DNA from: Desulfopila sp. IMCC35008
Lineage (GTDB): Bacteria; Desulfobacterota; Desulfobulbia; Desulfobulbales; Desulfocapsaceae
Length of the DNA stretch: 64,000 nt
Assembly (NCBI RefSeq): GCF_010646885.2
Contig: NZ_CP050700.1
Coordinates: 6,082,001-6,146,000, forward strand
Reading direction: 5' to 3'
Shown here: piece by piece, positions 1 through 8,606 of the stretch
Position numbering within the stretch: the first letter of the stretch is position 1
Layout of the letters: every line of letters begins with the position of its first letter
Translations under genes and position numbers: made by a program
Notes under the pieces: model-generated
Database searches by the model: none
Seen by the model: the letters and a program-made list of their open reading frames with translations, nothing else
Told to the model about the DNA's origin: nothing

Positions 1-2
1 CC

Positions 3-299
3 GGTAAGAACCTGGCCGAAGATGATCCGATGGCCGACCTGAGGGCATTTATCCGTGATGAGCTTGGCGGTGAGGGCGAAATAGAGGCGGTCTATAAGGA
101 TGAAAAGCTTGATCCTGCCGCTGAAAAAATAAACAAGGTTGGCGAACTTTCCAACCTTGGCACGTTTAAGGCAGGATATGTGGAGAATGAAAGAGGTGCC
201 GGGAAGTTGATTATTCCTGAGAGTCCTTCAACAGTTCTGGATGTCGGGCCGGAGTTTCCTGTCAATAAGACCTTAAAGGCAATACAAAAACGCAAATAG
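3..299 (+). CDS. Hypothetical protein, C-terminal part (cut by window start)
   Basis: The reading frame is open from the first complete codon at position 3 and ends at TAG 297-299, so this is the C-terminus of a longer protein. An internal ATG at 30 has no clear ribosome binding site and is probably not the start. About 98 residues are visible. They are charged, soluble-looking and end in a basic tail (KAIQKRK). I recognise no domain. The stop lies 9 bases from the stop of the convergent PilZ gene, with no room for a separate terminator. Function unknown. Confidence 0.6.
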   Translation, partial: GKNLAEDDPMADLRAFIRDELGGEGEIEAVYKDEKLDPAAEKINKVGELSNLGTFKAGYVENERGAGKLIIPESPSTVLDVGPEFPVNKTLKAIQKRK

Positions 300-308
300 A
301 ATTCTCGG

Positions 309-2099
309 CTACACGGATTTGCTATTGGCATTTAAGGCTTGTTGCATCTCAGAACCGGTCAGTTTGGTAGTAAACATAAGGTGCAGTGAGTATTCGTTTC
401 CAATCAGGTCTTGATCCCGTACAGCTCGTACCACACCGGCTCGAATCAAAAGTCCGGTCGCGATGCCCGCATTGATACTGACCCGCAGTTTTCTGCCGAA
501 AAGGTTGACTGCGTTTTTTTTCTGCGACGAGTGGATGGAAAAGGCAACGCCTCCCCTGGATATATCGAGAAGGTGACCTTTAGCGACAATACCCGTTTCG
601 TTTCCTGCTTTGTCAAGTACGGCGAATGAGAGCCTTCCAGACAATTTTTTTCTCTCTAGCTGGCGACGGTTGCGTCGAATCTTTTGTACCAGCGCACTTG
701 TGGATTCAAAATTATTGCAGAAATGAGAGAGTTTTGATTCAAGTGACGGGTGAGCTTCCCTGAGATTGTCTAATGTGTTACGCGACAATTGAAAAACTTC
801 AGTACCAAGGCTCTTGGCGTTGATGGTCCAGACGGAAGCTTCGAAAAATGTCCCTGCGCCGATAATCTCTCCTGCTTCCTTAATCTTTAGGGGGAGTGAA
901 GAATTTTGCTGCATGGCCTGGATCTGTACACTGCCGCTATTGATGAAAAAGAGGGCGGCCATAAATGTACCCTGCTTTGCCAGCATCTCTCCTGCCGGGT
1001 AAGTTTTGAGAGTCATGGCGTGATATAGGGCCGAAAACTCTTCCTCGGTAAGATGTTCGGTAAGAACCTTCCAGACTTCGAGATGGTCCTTGTTGATACT
1101 GGCTATTTTCTCTTCCTGAATTATTTCAGCAGCCCGTACGATCTGTATGAGGGCCATGGAATCTATCGTCATAAGCCAGTTGCGCAAACTGTCAGCAGTC
1201 GTGAAATCTTTTTGAGCGGCGCTCTCTTCAATGAGCTGCATGATGAGCGCTATTGCCTGATCTTTCTTGCCCTCATCTACCAGCGCAATAATCTTTGGCA
1301 CCTCGGGAATATCGATTTTTGGCGCAGCTGTTGGCTCTTTCCTTTTAGTTGATTGAGGTGTCGGAGGTGCTTCCGGATTAGTCAAGGGAGGTGTGACAGA
1401 AGCTGGCTGAGGAGTAGCTGGTCGCGGACGTGGAGGAGGCGTGGTGGGTGGTCTGGGCGCTGCTTTCTGCAACTGACGGATTGAGATTCGTACCGCCTCG
1501 CGGATCTCCACATTGAAAGGGGCACCGGGAATCGATTCATGATCGTTCAGAAATGTTTTGAGAGGCCTAATTGCCTGATAAGCTTGACAGTGGCCAAGTG
1601 CCTGGCAGATGTAGAGCTGCAATTTCGCCCGCACTTCCGGGTTAAAATTCCGCTCTTGCTGCAGCAGGTTTATGAGGGTGGCAGCAACCTCGGCGTCTGC
1701 AAACGGAACCAACTCCTTAATAAGGTTCGGCTTGAGCTGATCGTTGCAGTCAGTCAGCATTTTCAGCAGGATCTTCTTGCGCAGGCTGGGTTCTCTCAGC
1801 TTGTGCAGGGTGCTGTCGCAAGCTGCTCTGATTTTAGGCAGGTTCCGGTCATGATTCATGCCAATAATTACATAACCGAGCTCAGTGTTTCTCAGGTAAT
1901 ATCTGCCGCTTGTGAAAATAAGTTCCAGTGTTTTCGGTCTGCAGAGCTCGTTAAGGATTTCATGCCAGAGGAGGACTTGTATGTTGTTTGACTGGGTGCC
2001 TGCCGGGTCAGACAGATAGAGTGGGGTCCCCCGGTCGGAGAGAAGAATCACATCTTGTATGGAGTCGAGTTGTGATATCTTGCTCAAAAAGGTGTTCAT
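309..2099 (-). CDS. Roadblock-like / HEAT-like / cNMP-fold / PilZ signalling protein
   Basis: A 596-residue cytoplasmic multidomain protein. Residues about 1-100 resemble a roadblock/LC7 module. Residues 105-210 are helical and HEAT-like. Residues 213-262 are a Pro-rich linker. Residues about 345-460 have the cyclic-nucleotide-binding fold, and 475-590 are a PilZ domain. The PilZ signature for c-di-GMP is visible: RQLER (Arg479 and Arg483) followed by DISRGG (Asp512, Ser514, Gly517). The cNMP-fold lacks the usual arginine of the phosphate-binding cassette (WTINAKS at that place), so it may not bind cAMP. The likely role is c-di-GMP-dependent control of a partner, inferred from the PilZ domain. 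The gene stands alone on the minus strand. The start ATG is at 2097-2099. Confidence 0.85.
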   Translation of the reverse strand: MNTFLSKISQLDSIQDVILLSDRGTPLYLSDPAGTQSNNIQVLLWHEILNELCRPKTLELIFTSGRYYLRNTELGYVIIGMNHDRNLPKIRAACDSTLHKLREPSLRKKILLKMLTDCNDQLKPNLIKELVPFADAEVAATLINLLQQERNFNPEVRAKLQLYICQALGHCQAYQAIRPLKTFLNDHESIPGAPFNVEIREAVRISIRQLQKAAPRPPTTPPPRPRPATPQPASVTPPLTNPEAPPTPQSTKRKEPTAAPKIDIPEVPKIIALVDEGKKDQAIALIMQLIEESAAQKDFTTADSLRNWLMTIDSMALIQIVRAAEIIQEEKIASINKDHLEVWKVLTEHLTEEEFSALYHAMTLKTYPAGEMLAKQGTFMAALFFINSGSVQIQAMQQNSSLPLKIKEAGEIIGAGTFFEASVWTINAKSLGTEVFQLSRNTLDNLREAHPSLESKLSHFCNNFESTSALVQKIRRNRRQLERKKLSGRLSFAVLDKAGNETGIVAKGHLLDISRGGVAFSIHSSQKKNAVNLFGRKLRVSINAGIATGLLIRAGVVRAVRDQDLIGNEYSLHLMFTTKLTGSEMQQALNANSKSV

Positions 2100-2442
2100 A
2101 GATGTTCAATAAATAGACAGAAACACTGTTTCGCGCCGGTTGCCAGACTCTAGATGGAAGGTATCCGTGGCCGGTCAGGTTCGGGGCAATTCAGCCGGAT
2201 GGGTCCTGATGACGAGTTTCGTCCATCATGTTGCAATTCTGTTGAGGCTCCATGTTCTTCTGTTCGGTTTCTCCAGCAACGCGTCGCGTGTCATAATATA
2301 CTGATATGAATGGCTATGCAAGGTATAGCGGCTTTGTTTCCCGCTGCGTGCCGTCCTTGCATACTGCTCATGTTTTCCTGAAAAGAGGGAATATACGCCC
2401 GCTTGGAGAAAAAGCAATAGCAATTATCAGCTGGGTTCCAGG
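2100..2442. other. Intergenic stretch, no gene seen
   Basis: This 343-base gap lies between two minus-strand genes. The open frames in it are short, mutually overlapping and unlike any family I know. It should hold the promoter of the PilZ gene and the 3' end of the small gene at 2443. I see only weak inverted repeats near 2310-2345 and no convincing terminator. Confidence 0.4.
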
Positions 2443-2775
2443 TCAGGCTTTTATCAACTCCTCCTCTATCATACGATCGATCAGGTCGAGGACGAACTGG
2501 CGCTGGGTTGAAGAAGCATAGGCAATACAGGTGCAATGCAGGTTTGACTGGCTCCGAACAAGCAGCTCGAAGCGGACCAGTGTTTGTTCAACTTCAACAG
2601 CCATATAGAATGGGCCATGGTTATCGTGCCCCTGCTGTGCCTCAGAGAAGAGGTCCGCCGGTAAGACGATCCAGTAGAGTCCGATCATGGGGCCTGGCTG
2701 CAAGGTACGTTTTAAGTAGGAGTCTATATTGTCGCGCTCCATAGGGGAGAGCTCGTCTATAACAATTTGTCTCAT
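2443..2775 (-). CDS. Conserved-looking small hypothetical protein
   Basis: A 110-residue soluble protein beginning MRQIVIDELSP, with no signal peptide or membrane segment. It looks like one alpha/beta domain: an N-terminal helix with DNIDSYLKR, a hydrophobic strand (GLYWIVLPADLF) and an amphipathic C-terminal helix (LDLIDRMIEEELIKA). I do not recognise the family. It lies 43 bases upstream of the Xaa-Pro peptidase on the other side of its stop, on the same strand, so the peptidase transcript could run into it. The start has little ribosome binding site support, so the 5' end is uncertain. Confidence 0.55.
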   Translation of the reverse strand: MRQIVIDELSPMERDNIDSYLKRTLQPGPMIGLYWIVLPADLFSEAQQGHDNHGPFYMAVEVEQTLVRFELLVRSQSNLHCTCIAYASSTQRQFVLDLIDRMIEEELIKA

Positions 2776-2818
2776 AGTGTAATGTTTTTATTTGTAGTTT
2801 CTTGATGTAGTGGCAGTA

Positions 2819-3919
2819 TTAGATATCGAGCCAGGTTGTGTCCCTGTTGAGGTTGTCGCAGCCTTTCCTGGTGACGACGACCATATCTTCGAGCCGGACA
2901 CCACCCCAGCCTGGTATATAGATTCCCGGTTCAATAGTGACGATCATCCCTTCTTTAAGTTTTGCAGTACCTCTGGGAGATAGCGAGGGGGCTTCGTGGA
3001 CAGCAAGGCCGACTCCATGACCAAGGCTGTGCCTGAAATACTTGCCGTATCCCGCTTCTGTGATAACCTCCCGTGCAGCTTTGTCAACCTCCTGCCCCGT
3101 TACACCGGCCCGAACGGCTTTCAGCCCGGCTAGTTGGGCGCGCCGTACGATTCGGTGAATCTTTTTATACTCTTTGTCAGCTTTTCCAACGGCAAAGGTC
3201 CTTGTCATATCAGAGCAATAGCCGTCAAGCACCAAACCCATGTCAATGGTTAACGATCTGTTTTTAAGGATAGGCGAGGGCGTAGGTACAGCGTGGGGCA
3301 GGGCCCCGTTATCCCCTGATGCGACAATGGAATCGAAACTGGCTCTTTCGGCACCTCGTTTTCGCATTTCCTGTTCAAGTGCCAGGGCGATCTCGATTTC
3401 ACTTTTCCCGGGTTGGATAGCTGGAAATATGGCCTTGAAAACCTTTTCATTAAGGCGCACGGATTTCCGGATAATTTCAATTTCTCTAGGCTCTTTGATC
3501 GAGCGCATCTTTTCGACAATACCAGTCAATGGGGCGAGCTTGATATTGAGTTTTGAAAACATTTTCTCCAGCGATTGGACCGTAGAGTGCAACATGTATT
3601 GGGATTCAAATCCCATGACGTCAATACCCTGTTTGGGCAGGAATTTTTTAAGAAACTGCGATAAGCCTCTTTGGTAGATTTTCACATCGAGATGGCTGAC
3701 TTCCTGCTCTGCCTGGAGGGCATAACGAAAATCGGTCAGCAGGAATCCCTTGCCGGAGGCGGGAAGAAACAGTACGCCGGAACTCTCACTGATGTCGTGG
3801 TCAAAGGCGGTAAATCCACTCAGATAACGCCTGTTCTGCGGTTGGCTGATCAGGATGCCGTCTATTTTCTTGCGGCGCAGTGTCTTCTGGAGACGCTTTA
3901 TCCGTTTGCTGTAGTTCAT
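2819..3919 (-). CDS. Xaa-Pro aminopeptidase (M24 family)
   Basis: A 366-residue cytoplasmic metallopeptidase of the pita-bread fold that removes N-terminal residues preceding proline. The N-terminal creatinase-like domain spans about residues 1-130 and the catalytic domain 140-360. The dinuclear metal ligands can be placed: two Asp in DMGLVLDGYCSDMTRTF, His in LGHGVGLAVHE, Glu in TIEPGIY and Glu in GVRLEDMV. Length is normal for the PepQ/PepP-like enzymes of this group. The start ATG at 3917-3919 lies only 3 bases from the stop of the upstream gene at 3923, so the two are probably cotranscribed. Confidence 0.92.
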   Translation of the reverse strand: MNYSKRIKRLQKTLRRKKIDGILISQPQNRRYLSGFTAFDHDISESSGVLFLPASGKGFLLTDFRYALQAEQEVSHLDVKIYQRGLSQFLKKFLPKQGIDVMGFESQYMLHSTVQSLEKMFSKLNIKLAPLTGIVEKMRSIKEPREIEIIRKSVRLNEKVFKAIFPAIQPGKSEIEIALALEQEMRKRGAERASFDSIVASGDNGALPHAVPTPSPILKNRSLTIDMGLVLDGYCSDMTRTFAVGKADKEYKKIHRIVRRAQLAGLKAVRAGVTGQEVDKAAREVITEAGYGKYFRHSLGHGVGLAVHEAPSLSPRGTAKLKEGMIVTIEPGIYIPGWGGVRLEDMVVVTRKGCDNLNRDTTWLDI

Positions 3920-3922
3920 TTT

Positions 3923-4513
3923 TTAGTTCAGTCCCAACTGCTGGAGGATGACCTCTTTGCGCTGATCCAATGCCTGGGTATACTGTCCGTTAAGGTCCTG
4001 CTCCACTTTTCCCATCTCCTCATGATATTGTGGGTGCATGGATGCGGTCAGTCTTTCAGGATCCACACCTTTGGCCATGGCCTGCTGCTGAAGCTGGCCT
4101 TTGAGAGCTTCTTCTACCTGTTCGACAACCTGTTCCTTGTGCTGCCCGTACTGCTGGAGAATTTGCTGGAGTTCAGAACAGACAGTGTTGAGGGCGCCGG
4201 CGCCGGCAGCCTGGATCAGTTCTGTTATGCCTTTAAGGGCGACTCCGTTTCGTTCTTCCAGTATTTCATCTCGGGGAAGAACAACATTTCTGAGCAGGAT
4301 ACCAACAGCGCCCTTGTTAATCGCCAGCTGGTCTTCCGGTTTCTGCTTGCTGAGTTCGGCTACAAGGTCCTGCAGTTTCCCGTCAAGATAGTCGGCCGCT
4401 ATGCGCATGCCGGTTTTTACCTGCTCTTCATTGTTGTCAACCGGTGCTGCGTTGGCTGCCATTTTGGCCGCCCGTTCCATTACCAGTTCCATTGTTGATT
4501 TTATCTCTGCCAT
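3923..4513 (-). CDS. Hypothetical helical protein, sulfate-reducer type
   Basis: I place the start at ATG 4511-4513 (MAEIKSTMELVMERAAKM) because an AGGAG stands 6 bases upstream. A longer open frame back to 4666 would overlap the rRNA methyltransferase and has no such site. The 196-residue product is almost entirely charged, predicted helix, rich in Gln and Glu, with coiled-coil character at residues 110-196 (LQQILQQYGQHKEQVVEQVEEAL). There is no signal or membrane segment. I recall similar N-termini in unannotated proteins of sulfate reducers, but no function. It is probably in an operon with the downstream peptidase. Confidence 0.7.
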   Translation of the reverse strand: MAEIKSTMELVMERAAKMAANAAPVDNNEEQVKTGMRIAADYLDGKLQDLVAELSKQKPEDQLAINKGAVGILLRNVVLPRDEILEERNGVALKGITELIQAAGAGALNTVCSELQQILQQYGQHKEQVVEQVEEALKGQLQQQAMAKGVDPERLTASMHPQYHEEMGKVEQDLNGQYTQALDQRKEVILQQLGLN

Positions 4514-4622
4514 TTTGGCTCCTGCTTCTATGTAAAGGTTTGAACTAATGTCTCGTAAAGGTGTATCTTGAAAATTGCTTAAATATGTACAACAGAGATT
4601 AATGCAGCGCAAAGAAAAAGCG

Positions 4623-5987
4623 TTACCGGCGTTGACGTACCAGCCGTGCCCCAAAGAATCCGTCAATGGTGCTGTCAGGATGCGGGGAAAAACAGTTATC
4701 TGCGATAAGTTCTTGACACTTCTCAGGTAAAAAGGGTCTGCAGTCAGTCAGATTGTACTCTTCATTTTCTTTGAGGAAGGCGGTGACTACATCCATGTTT
4801 TCTTCCTGCTCCAGTGAGCAGGTGGCATATACCAGAATTCCATTTTCGGCTACAAGTTGGGCCGCATGGTTTAAAATTTCGAGTTGTATGCGTTGATAGC
4901 TAATAAAATCCTCGGGTTTCCTGTTCCAGCGGATGTCGGGATGTCTGCCGGTGACACCGGTTCCGGAGCAGGGGGCATCAATAAATACACCGGAAAAGAG
5001 TATCCGGGAGGTTCTGCTGTAATCCTGTAGAGTCTTTTTGTGCAGGACCGGGCGATTGTCGTCAGATAACCTGGTGATGTTGTCTTCAAAAAGACGCTGG
5101 CGGCGCGGTTCCGGTTCAACGGCGATAACGCGTGCAGAATACGGTTGCGTGAGTTGAAGGATATGGCTCGTTTTACCACCCAGGCCAGCACATCCGTCAA
5201 GGTATACCCCATTTTCACGGAATGGTGACAGGAGGAGTGCAGCGAGCTGGGCGGCTTCGTCCTGGGGTTGAAAATATCCTTCTTTGTATCCGGGGAGCTT
5301 GTTGATCGAGCCCTGATAGCATGGCAGCACGATACTGTCGGGAGCATAATGTCCAATCGCGGCATCAAGCCCGTCCTGCAGGAAAAGATCGAGCAAATTC
5401 TCCCTGGATATACGGCTGGTGTTGGCGCGCAGGGTAAGAAGCGGCTCCTCGTTGTTGGCCCTGCAGATACGTTCCATCTCCTGTTGGCCAAACCTGGCAC
5501 TCCAGCGCCGGGTCATCCATTCGGGATGATTCAGCAGAGACGCGGTCGATTCATCTTCCGGAGACGGTAAGGTTCCTTTTTGTTTTTGGCGGATCGATTC
5601 ACGGAGGATACCATTTACAAATCCATGTAATCTCTTTGGGAGTCGCGCCGCTTTCATGGCGTTAACGGTCTCATTGACCGCGGCGGATTCAGGAATGCGA
5701 TCAAGGAAGAAAATTTGATACAGACCAACCCGGAGACCATTGAGGACAAACACATCCAACTTTTTAAGCGGATGACGGCTGAGCTGACCGATCAGACTGT
5801 CAAGGTACTGGCGTTTACGCAGCACACCATATACCAGATTCATTGTCAGCGCCCTGTCTGCGGAAGACAGGGCGCTTTCACTACTCACTGATTCGAGGAG
5901 AGGTTTGACCGGGTAGGCGGTTTTCTGCAGCCGGCAGAGGGTTTCAATGGCCGCATACCTGCCTGTCTGTGTTGAGGTGTTTTTCAC
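4623..5987 (-). CDS. rsmB: 16S rRNA m5C967 methyltransferase RsmB
   Basis: A 454-residue SAM-dependent rRNA cytosine-C5 methyltransferase. The N-terminal NusB-like RNA-binding domain covers about residues 1-140 (ALTMNLVYGVLRKRQYLDSL). The catalytic Rossmann domain follows: SAM motif LDGCAGLGGKTSHILQL, the FIDAPCSGTG motif (catalytic PC) and ATCSLEQEEN with the second conserved cysteine that releases product. Length matches Sun/RsmB. It is the first gene of a likely minus-strand run with the hypothetical protein at 4513 and the peptidase, though 109 bases separate it from the former. Confidence 0.95.
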   Translation of the reverse strand: MKNTSTQTGRYAAIETLCRLQKTAYPVKPLLESVSSESALSSADRALTMNLVYGVLRKRQYLDSLIGQLSRHPLKKLDVFVLNGLRVGLYQIFFLDRIPESAAVNETVNAMKAARLPKRLHGFVNGILRESIRQKQKGTLPSPEDESTASLLNHPEWMTRRWSARFGQQEMERICRANNEEPLLTLRANTSRISRENLLDLFLQDGLDAAIGHYAPDSIVLPCYQGSINKLPGYKEGYFQPQDEAAQLAALLLSPFRENGVYLDGCAGLGGKTSHILQLTQPYSARVIAVEPEPRRQRLFEDNITRLSDDNRPVLHKKTLQDYSRTSRILFSGVFIDAPCSGTGVTGRHPDIRWNRKPEDFISYQRIQLEILNHAAQLVAENGILVYATCSLEQEENMDVVTAFLKENEEYNLTDCRPFLPEKCQELIADNCFSPHPDSTIDGFFGARLVRQRR

Positions 5988-6205
5988 AAATTCACATAGA
6001 ATGGTATTGAAGGATTTTGGTTGATATCTAACACTACACCTTTACCACAGAAACCGGGAAATAGTTGTGACTAATTTTCAGACCTTTTTGTTGGCAACAG
6101 CTTACAAATATGGAATGAATGGATTACGATGAGTATCGGTACTGTCTACTCCGCCATTGTTCGTTGGGTTTACCTGCGGCAAGACGGTCAAATCCGGAGA
6201 GGAAG

Positions 6206-7219
6206 ATGAAGAAAATCAGCTGGTTTGTTGCTGCGGTTGCTTTGTTTTGTATAAGTGGTGTTGCTTTTGGGGCGACCCGGGATGAAGTTCAGAAGAGAGG
6301 GTATCTGCAGTGCGGTGTCTCAACCGGTTTGCCCGGTTTCTCCAGTCCTGATAACAAGGGGAACTGGACCGGCCTTGACACCGATATCTGCCGAGCCGTG
6401 GCCGCTGCCGTTCTTGGTGATGCGAAAAAGGTGAAATTTATTCCACTCACTGCTATGGAGCGTTTTACACCGCTGCTGGCAGGAGAAGTGGACATGCTCT
6501 CCCGAAATACCTCCTGGACCTTCACCCGGGATTCTTCGTTGGGACTAAACTTTGCCGGGGTGAGTTACTATGACGGGCAGGGGTTTATGGTATTGAGAAA
6601 ACGAGGGATAACAAACATCACCGATCTCGCTGGTGCTACCATTTGTGTACAGTCCGGCACGACCAAGGAGCATGACCTGGCGGATTATTTCAGACAGAAC
6701 AAGATGGAGTATCGTCCCCTCCTCTTTGATACTCCGGATCAGGCAATCAAGGGTTTCGAGACCGGCAGGTGTGATGCGATAACCAGCGGTCGCTCCCAAC
6801 TCTACGGCCTGGCCGCTAAACTTGCTGTGCCGACGGAGGCAGACGTATTGCCGGAAGTTATTGCCAATGAACCTCTCGGACCTGTTGTTCGGCAGGGCGA
6901 TGATGCCTGGTTTAATATCGTGAAGTGGTCGCTCTTTGCCATGATCAATGGAGAGGAGCTGGGGGTGAGTTCCGCCAACATTGAGTCTATGAGAGGCACA
7001 GATAGTGAGGCGATAAAAAGGTTGCTTGGCGTGGTTGGAATCAAAGGCCAGGGCTTAGGGCTTGCCGATGACTGGGCATACCGGATAATAAAGCAGGTTG
7101 GCAACTATGGTGAAGTTTTTGAGCGGAACCTGGGTGAGGACTCCCCGCTGAAAATTGATCGTGGACTTAACAGGCTCTGGTCAAAAGGCGGGATTGTCTA
7201 TGCCCCGCCAATCCGCTGA
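6206..7219 (+). CDS. Periplasmic amino-acid binding protein (AapJ-like)
   Basis: I choose ATG 6206 rather than 6119: GGAGAGG lies just upstream and the protein then opens with a clean signal peptide (MKKISWFVAAVALFCISGVAFGA). The mature protein is a solute-binding protein of the polar amino-acid ABC family, closest in pattern to general L-amino-acid binding proteins (LQCGVSTGLPGFS, WTGLDTDICRAVAAAVLGD, MLSRNTSWTFTRD). It is 337 residues, the usual length. No permease or ATPase is adjacent, so the partner transporter must be elsewhere or the protein serves in sensing. It is convergent with the next gene, with 7 bases between stops. Confidence 0.9.
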   Translation: MKKISWFVAAVALFCISGVAFGATRDEVQKRGYLQCGVSTGLPGFSSPDNKGNWTGLDTDICRAVAAAVLGDAKKVKFIPLTAMERFTPLLAGEVDMLSRNTSWTFTRDSSLGLNFAGVSYYDGQGFMVLRKRGITNITDLAGATICVQSGTTKEHDLADYFRQNKMEYRPLLFDTPDQAIKGFETGRCDAITSGRSQLYGLAAKLAVPTEADVLPEVIANEPLGPVVRQGDDAWFNIVKWSLFAMINGEELGVSSANIESMRGTDSEAIKRLLGVVGIKGQGLGLADDWAYRIIKQVGNYGEVFERNLGEDSPLKIDRGLNRLWSKGGIVYAPPIR

Positions 7220-7226
7220 CGATACT

Positions 7227-7955
7227 TCAAGGGCCTTTACACCCGCCGAAAGCAGCGAAACAGGAATTTTTATGCAGGATTTCCACCTGGGTGAAGCCGA
7301 CCTTGCGCAATAAATCCAACTGGTAGGTGACCGGCCGTGGTGAATCCTCTTTCTCAATATAGTCAAAGACCGTATCCCGATACTCCTCGCCGCCGATGGA
7401 GCAGAGGTAGTGGCCGTATCGATCCCACATCATGTCGTGGACCGATTCGATCTCGTGGAATACCAGGTCGGTGATCCAGACACTTCCGCCGGGTGCGGTA
7501 AGGTTATATATCTTCTGAAATGTTGATTCCCAATCCCGGTCATCCCGCAGATGGTGCAGGACCGCAGCGGCCAGAATGACATCGTATCGCCCGTTTTCGA
7601 GATCGATTGTCCTGAAATCACCCTGGAATATCCGAACCGGCTCCGTGGTTACCCCGGATACGCGTCTTTGGGCTGTTTCCAGCATTGGCAGGCTCAGGTC
7701 TATGAGGTCGCAGGCGACAGGAGGTGCGTAACCTGCAAGTTTGACACTGTTGTTCCCTGCCCCGCAGCCGATATCCAATACCGTACGAATCCGAGGAGTG
7801 GCCCTGCAGGCGGCCTGAGTGATGAGTTCCATGGCCAGAGGCGCATCGATTGTTGCCGTTTGCCCGGTTTCAAGGTTTGAGAACCGTTCGACATCCCTGT
7901 CAAAACGTTCTCGTATTTCATCAGTCGTTGATTTTTGGTTGATTGGTATTGTCAT
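7227..7955 (-). CDS. Class I SAM-dependent methyltransferase
   Basis: A 242-residue cytoplasmic protein with the Rossmann methyltransferase fold. Motif I is VLDIGCGAGNNSVKLA. The acidic residue ending strand 2 lies in CDLIDLSLPML. Motif IV is YDVILAAAVLHHLRDD. Domain organisation resembles small-molecule or tRNA-modification methyltransferases, but the sequence does not identify a substrate. The gene stands alone and is divergent from the repeat-protein gene at 8117. Confidence 0.85.
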   Translation of the reverse strand: MTIPINQKSTTDEIRERFDRDVERFSNLETGQTATIDAPLAMELITQAACRATPRIRTVLDIGCGAGNNSVKLAGYAPPVACDLIDLSLPMLETAQRRVSGVTTEPVRIFQGDFRTIDLENGRYDVILAAAVLHHLRDDRDWESTFQKIYNLTAPGGSVWITDLVFHEIESVHDMMWDRYGHYLCSIGGEEYRDTVFDYIEKEDSPRPVTYQLDLLRKVGFTQVEILHKNSCFAAFGGCKGP

Positions 7956-8116
7956 TATGAATTCCTTTCGATGAGAAATTTGGGCTAAAGATACCCTGAA
8001 TATCCAATTTTTTCCCTGATCATTTTGCTAAATGGATAAGCCTGAATTATAGTGTTTGCTATCATTTCGAGAATCAAATTCACCTATAACCGCTAGTTAC
8101 TGATATGGAGACAGTC

Positions 8117-8575
8117 ATGAAACATACTCTTCCAATCTTGAGTAGAAATATTTTCAAAATCGTTGTCGTGCTGACTTTTGTCACCTTAATGACAACTGTC
8201 ATACAGGCACAGGCCCCCCCGGTCGTCGAACCTGAGCAGGAATCGAAGTGGAAGAAGGCGGGACAGGAGATAAAAGAGGCGGCAGGAGCAGTAGGAGAAG
8301 CGTCAAAGGATTCTTTTGACAAGGCCAGGGAAGAAAGTTCTGAGTTGTGGGATAAGGCCAGGGAAGAGAGTGAAGAAGCCTGGGACAAAACCAAAGAAGG
8401 CAGTGGAGAGGTCTGGGACAAAACAAAAGAGGGCAGTAAAAAGATCTGGGACAAAACAAAGGAGACCACGGCTGAAGGATATGACGCTGCAAAAGAGAAA
8501 GTGCATGAGATGACCACGCCCGAACCGGTAGATGTTCCGAAGGAACCACTGACACCGCCAGCACCGGCAGAATAG
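8117..8575 (+). CDS. Exported 11-residue-repeat protein (LEA/apolipoprotein-like)
   Basis: I take ATG 8117 because GGAGA precedes it; an in-frame ATG at 8105 would place that site inside the gene. The 152-residue protein starts with a signal peptide that should be cleaved after AQA (residue 33). The core, residues about 67-131, is six tandem 11-residue repeats of the form WDKTKEGSxxx, with the aromatic at residues 67, 78, 89, 100, 111 and 122. Such 11-mers form amphipathic helices that bind membranes or protect proteins. The C-terminus is Pro-rich. No family is recognised; an envelope or periplasmic role is inferred from the signal peptide and repeats. Confidence 0.75.
   Translation: MKHTLPILSRNIFKIVVVLTFVTLMTTVIQAQAPPVVEPEQESKWKKAGQEIKEAAGAVGEASKDSFDKAREESSELWDKAREESEEAWDKTKEGSGEVWDKTKEGSKKIWDKTKETTAEGYDAAKEKVHEMTTPEPVDVPKEPLTPPAPAE
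8315..8512 (+). repeat. Six 33-bp coding repeats
   Basis: Tandem 33-base units encode the 11-residue repeats of the protein at 8117. The inner units (WDKAREES, WDKTKEGS, WDKTKEGS, WDKTKETT) are most alike, and their DNA repeats strings such as GGGACAAAACAAA. This is a likely site of copy-number change between strains. Confidence 0.8.
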
Positions 8576-8606
8576 ATATCCGCATTAATGCAGTAGAGAG
8601 GTTTCC

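Noticed and set aside
345-1065. Calling the PilZ protein a cAMP receptor
   Set aside because: The cNMP-fold lacks the arginine of the phosphate-binding cassette, so nucleotide binding is doubtful.
3671-4498. 275-residue plus-strand open frame
   Set aside because: It is antisense to the Xaa-Pro peptidase and the hypothetical gene at 3923; the minus-strand frames have clear motifs and ribosome binding sites.
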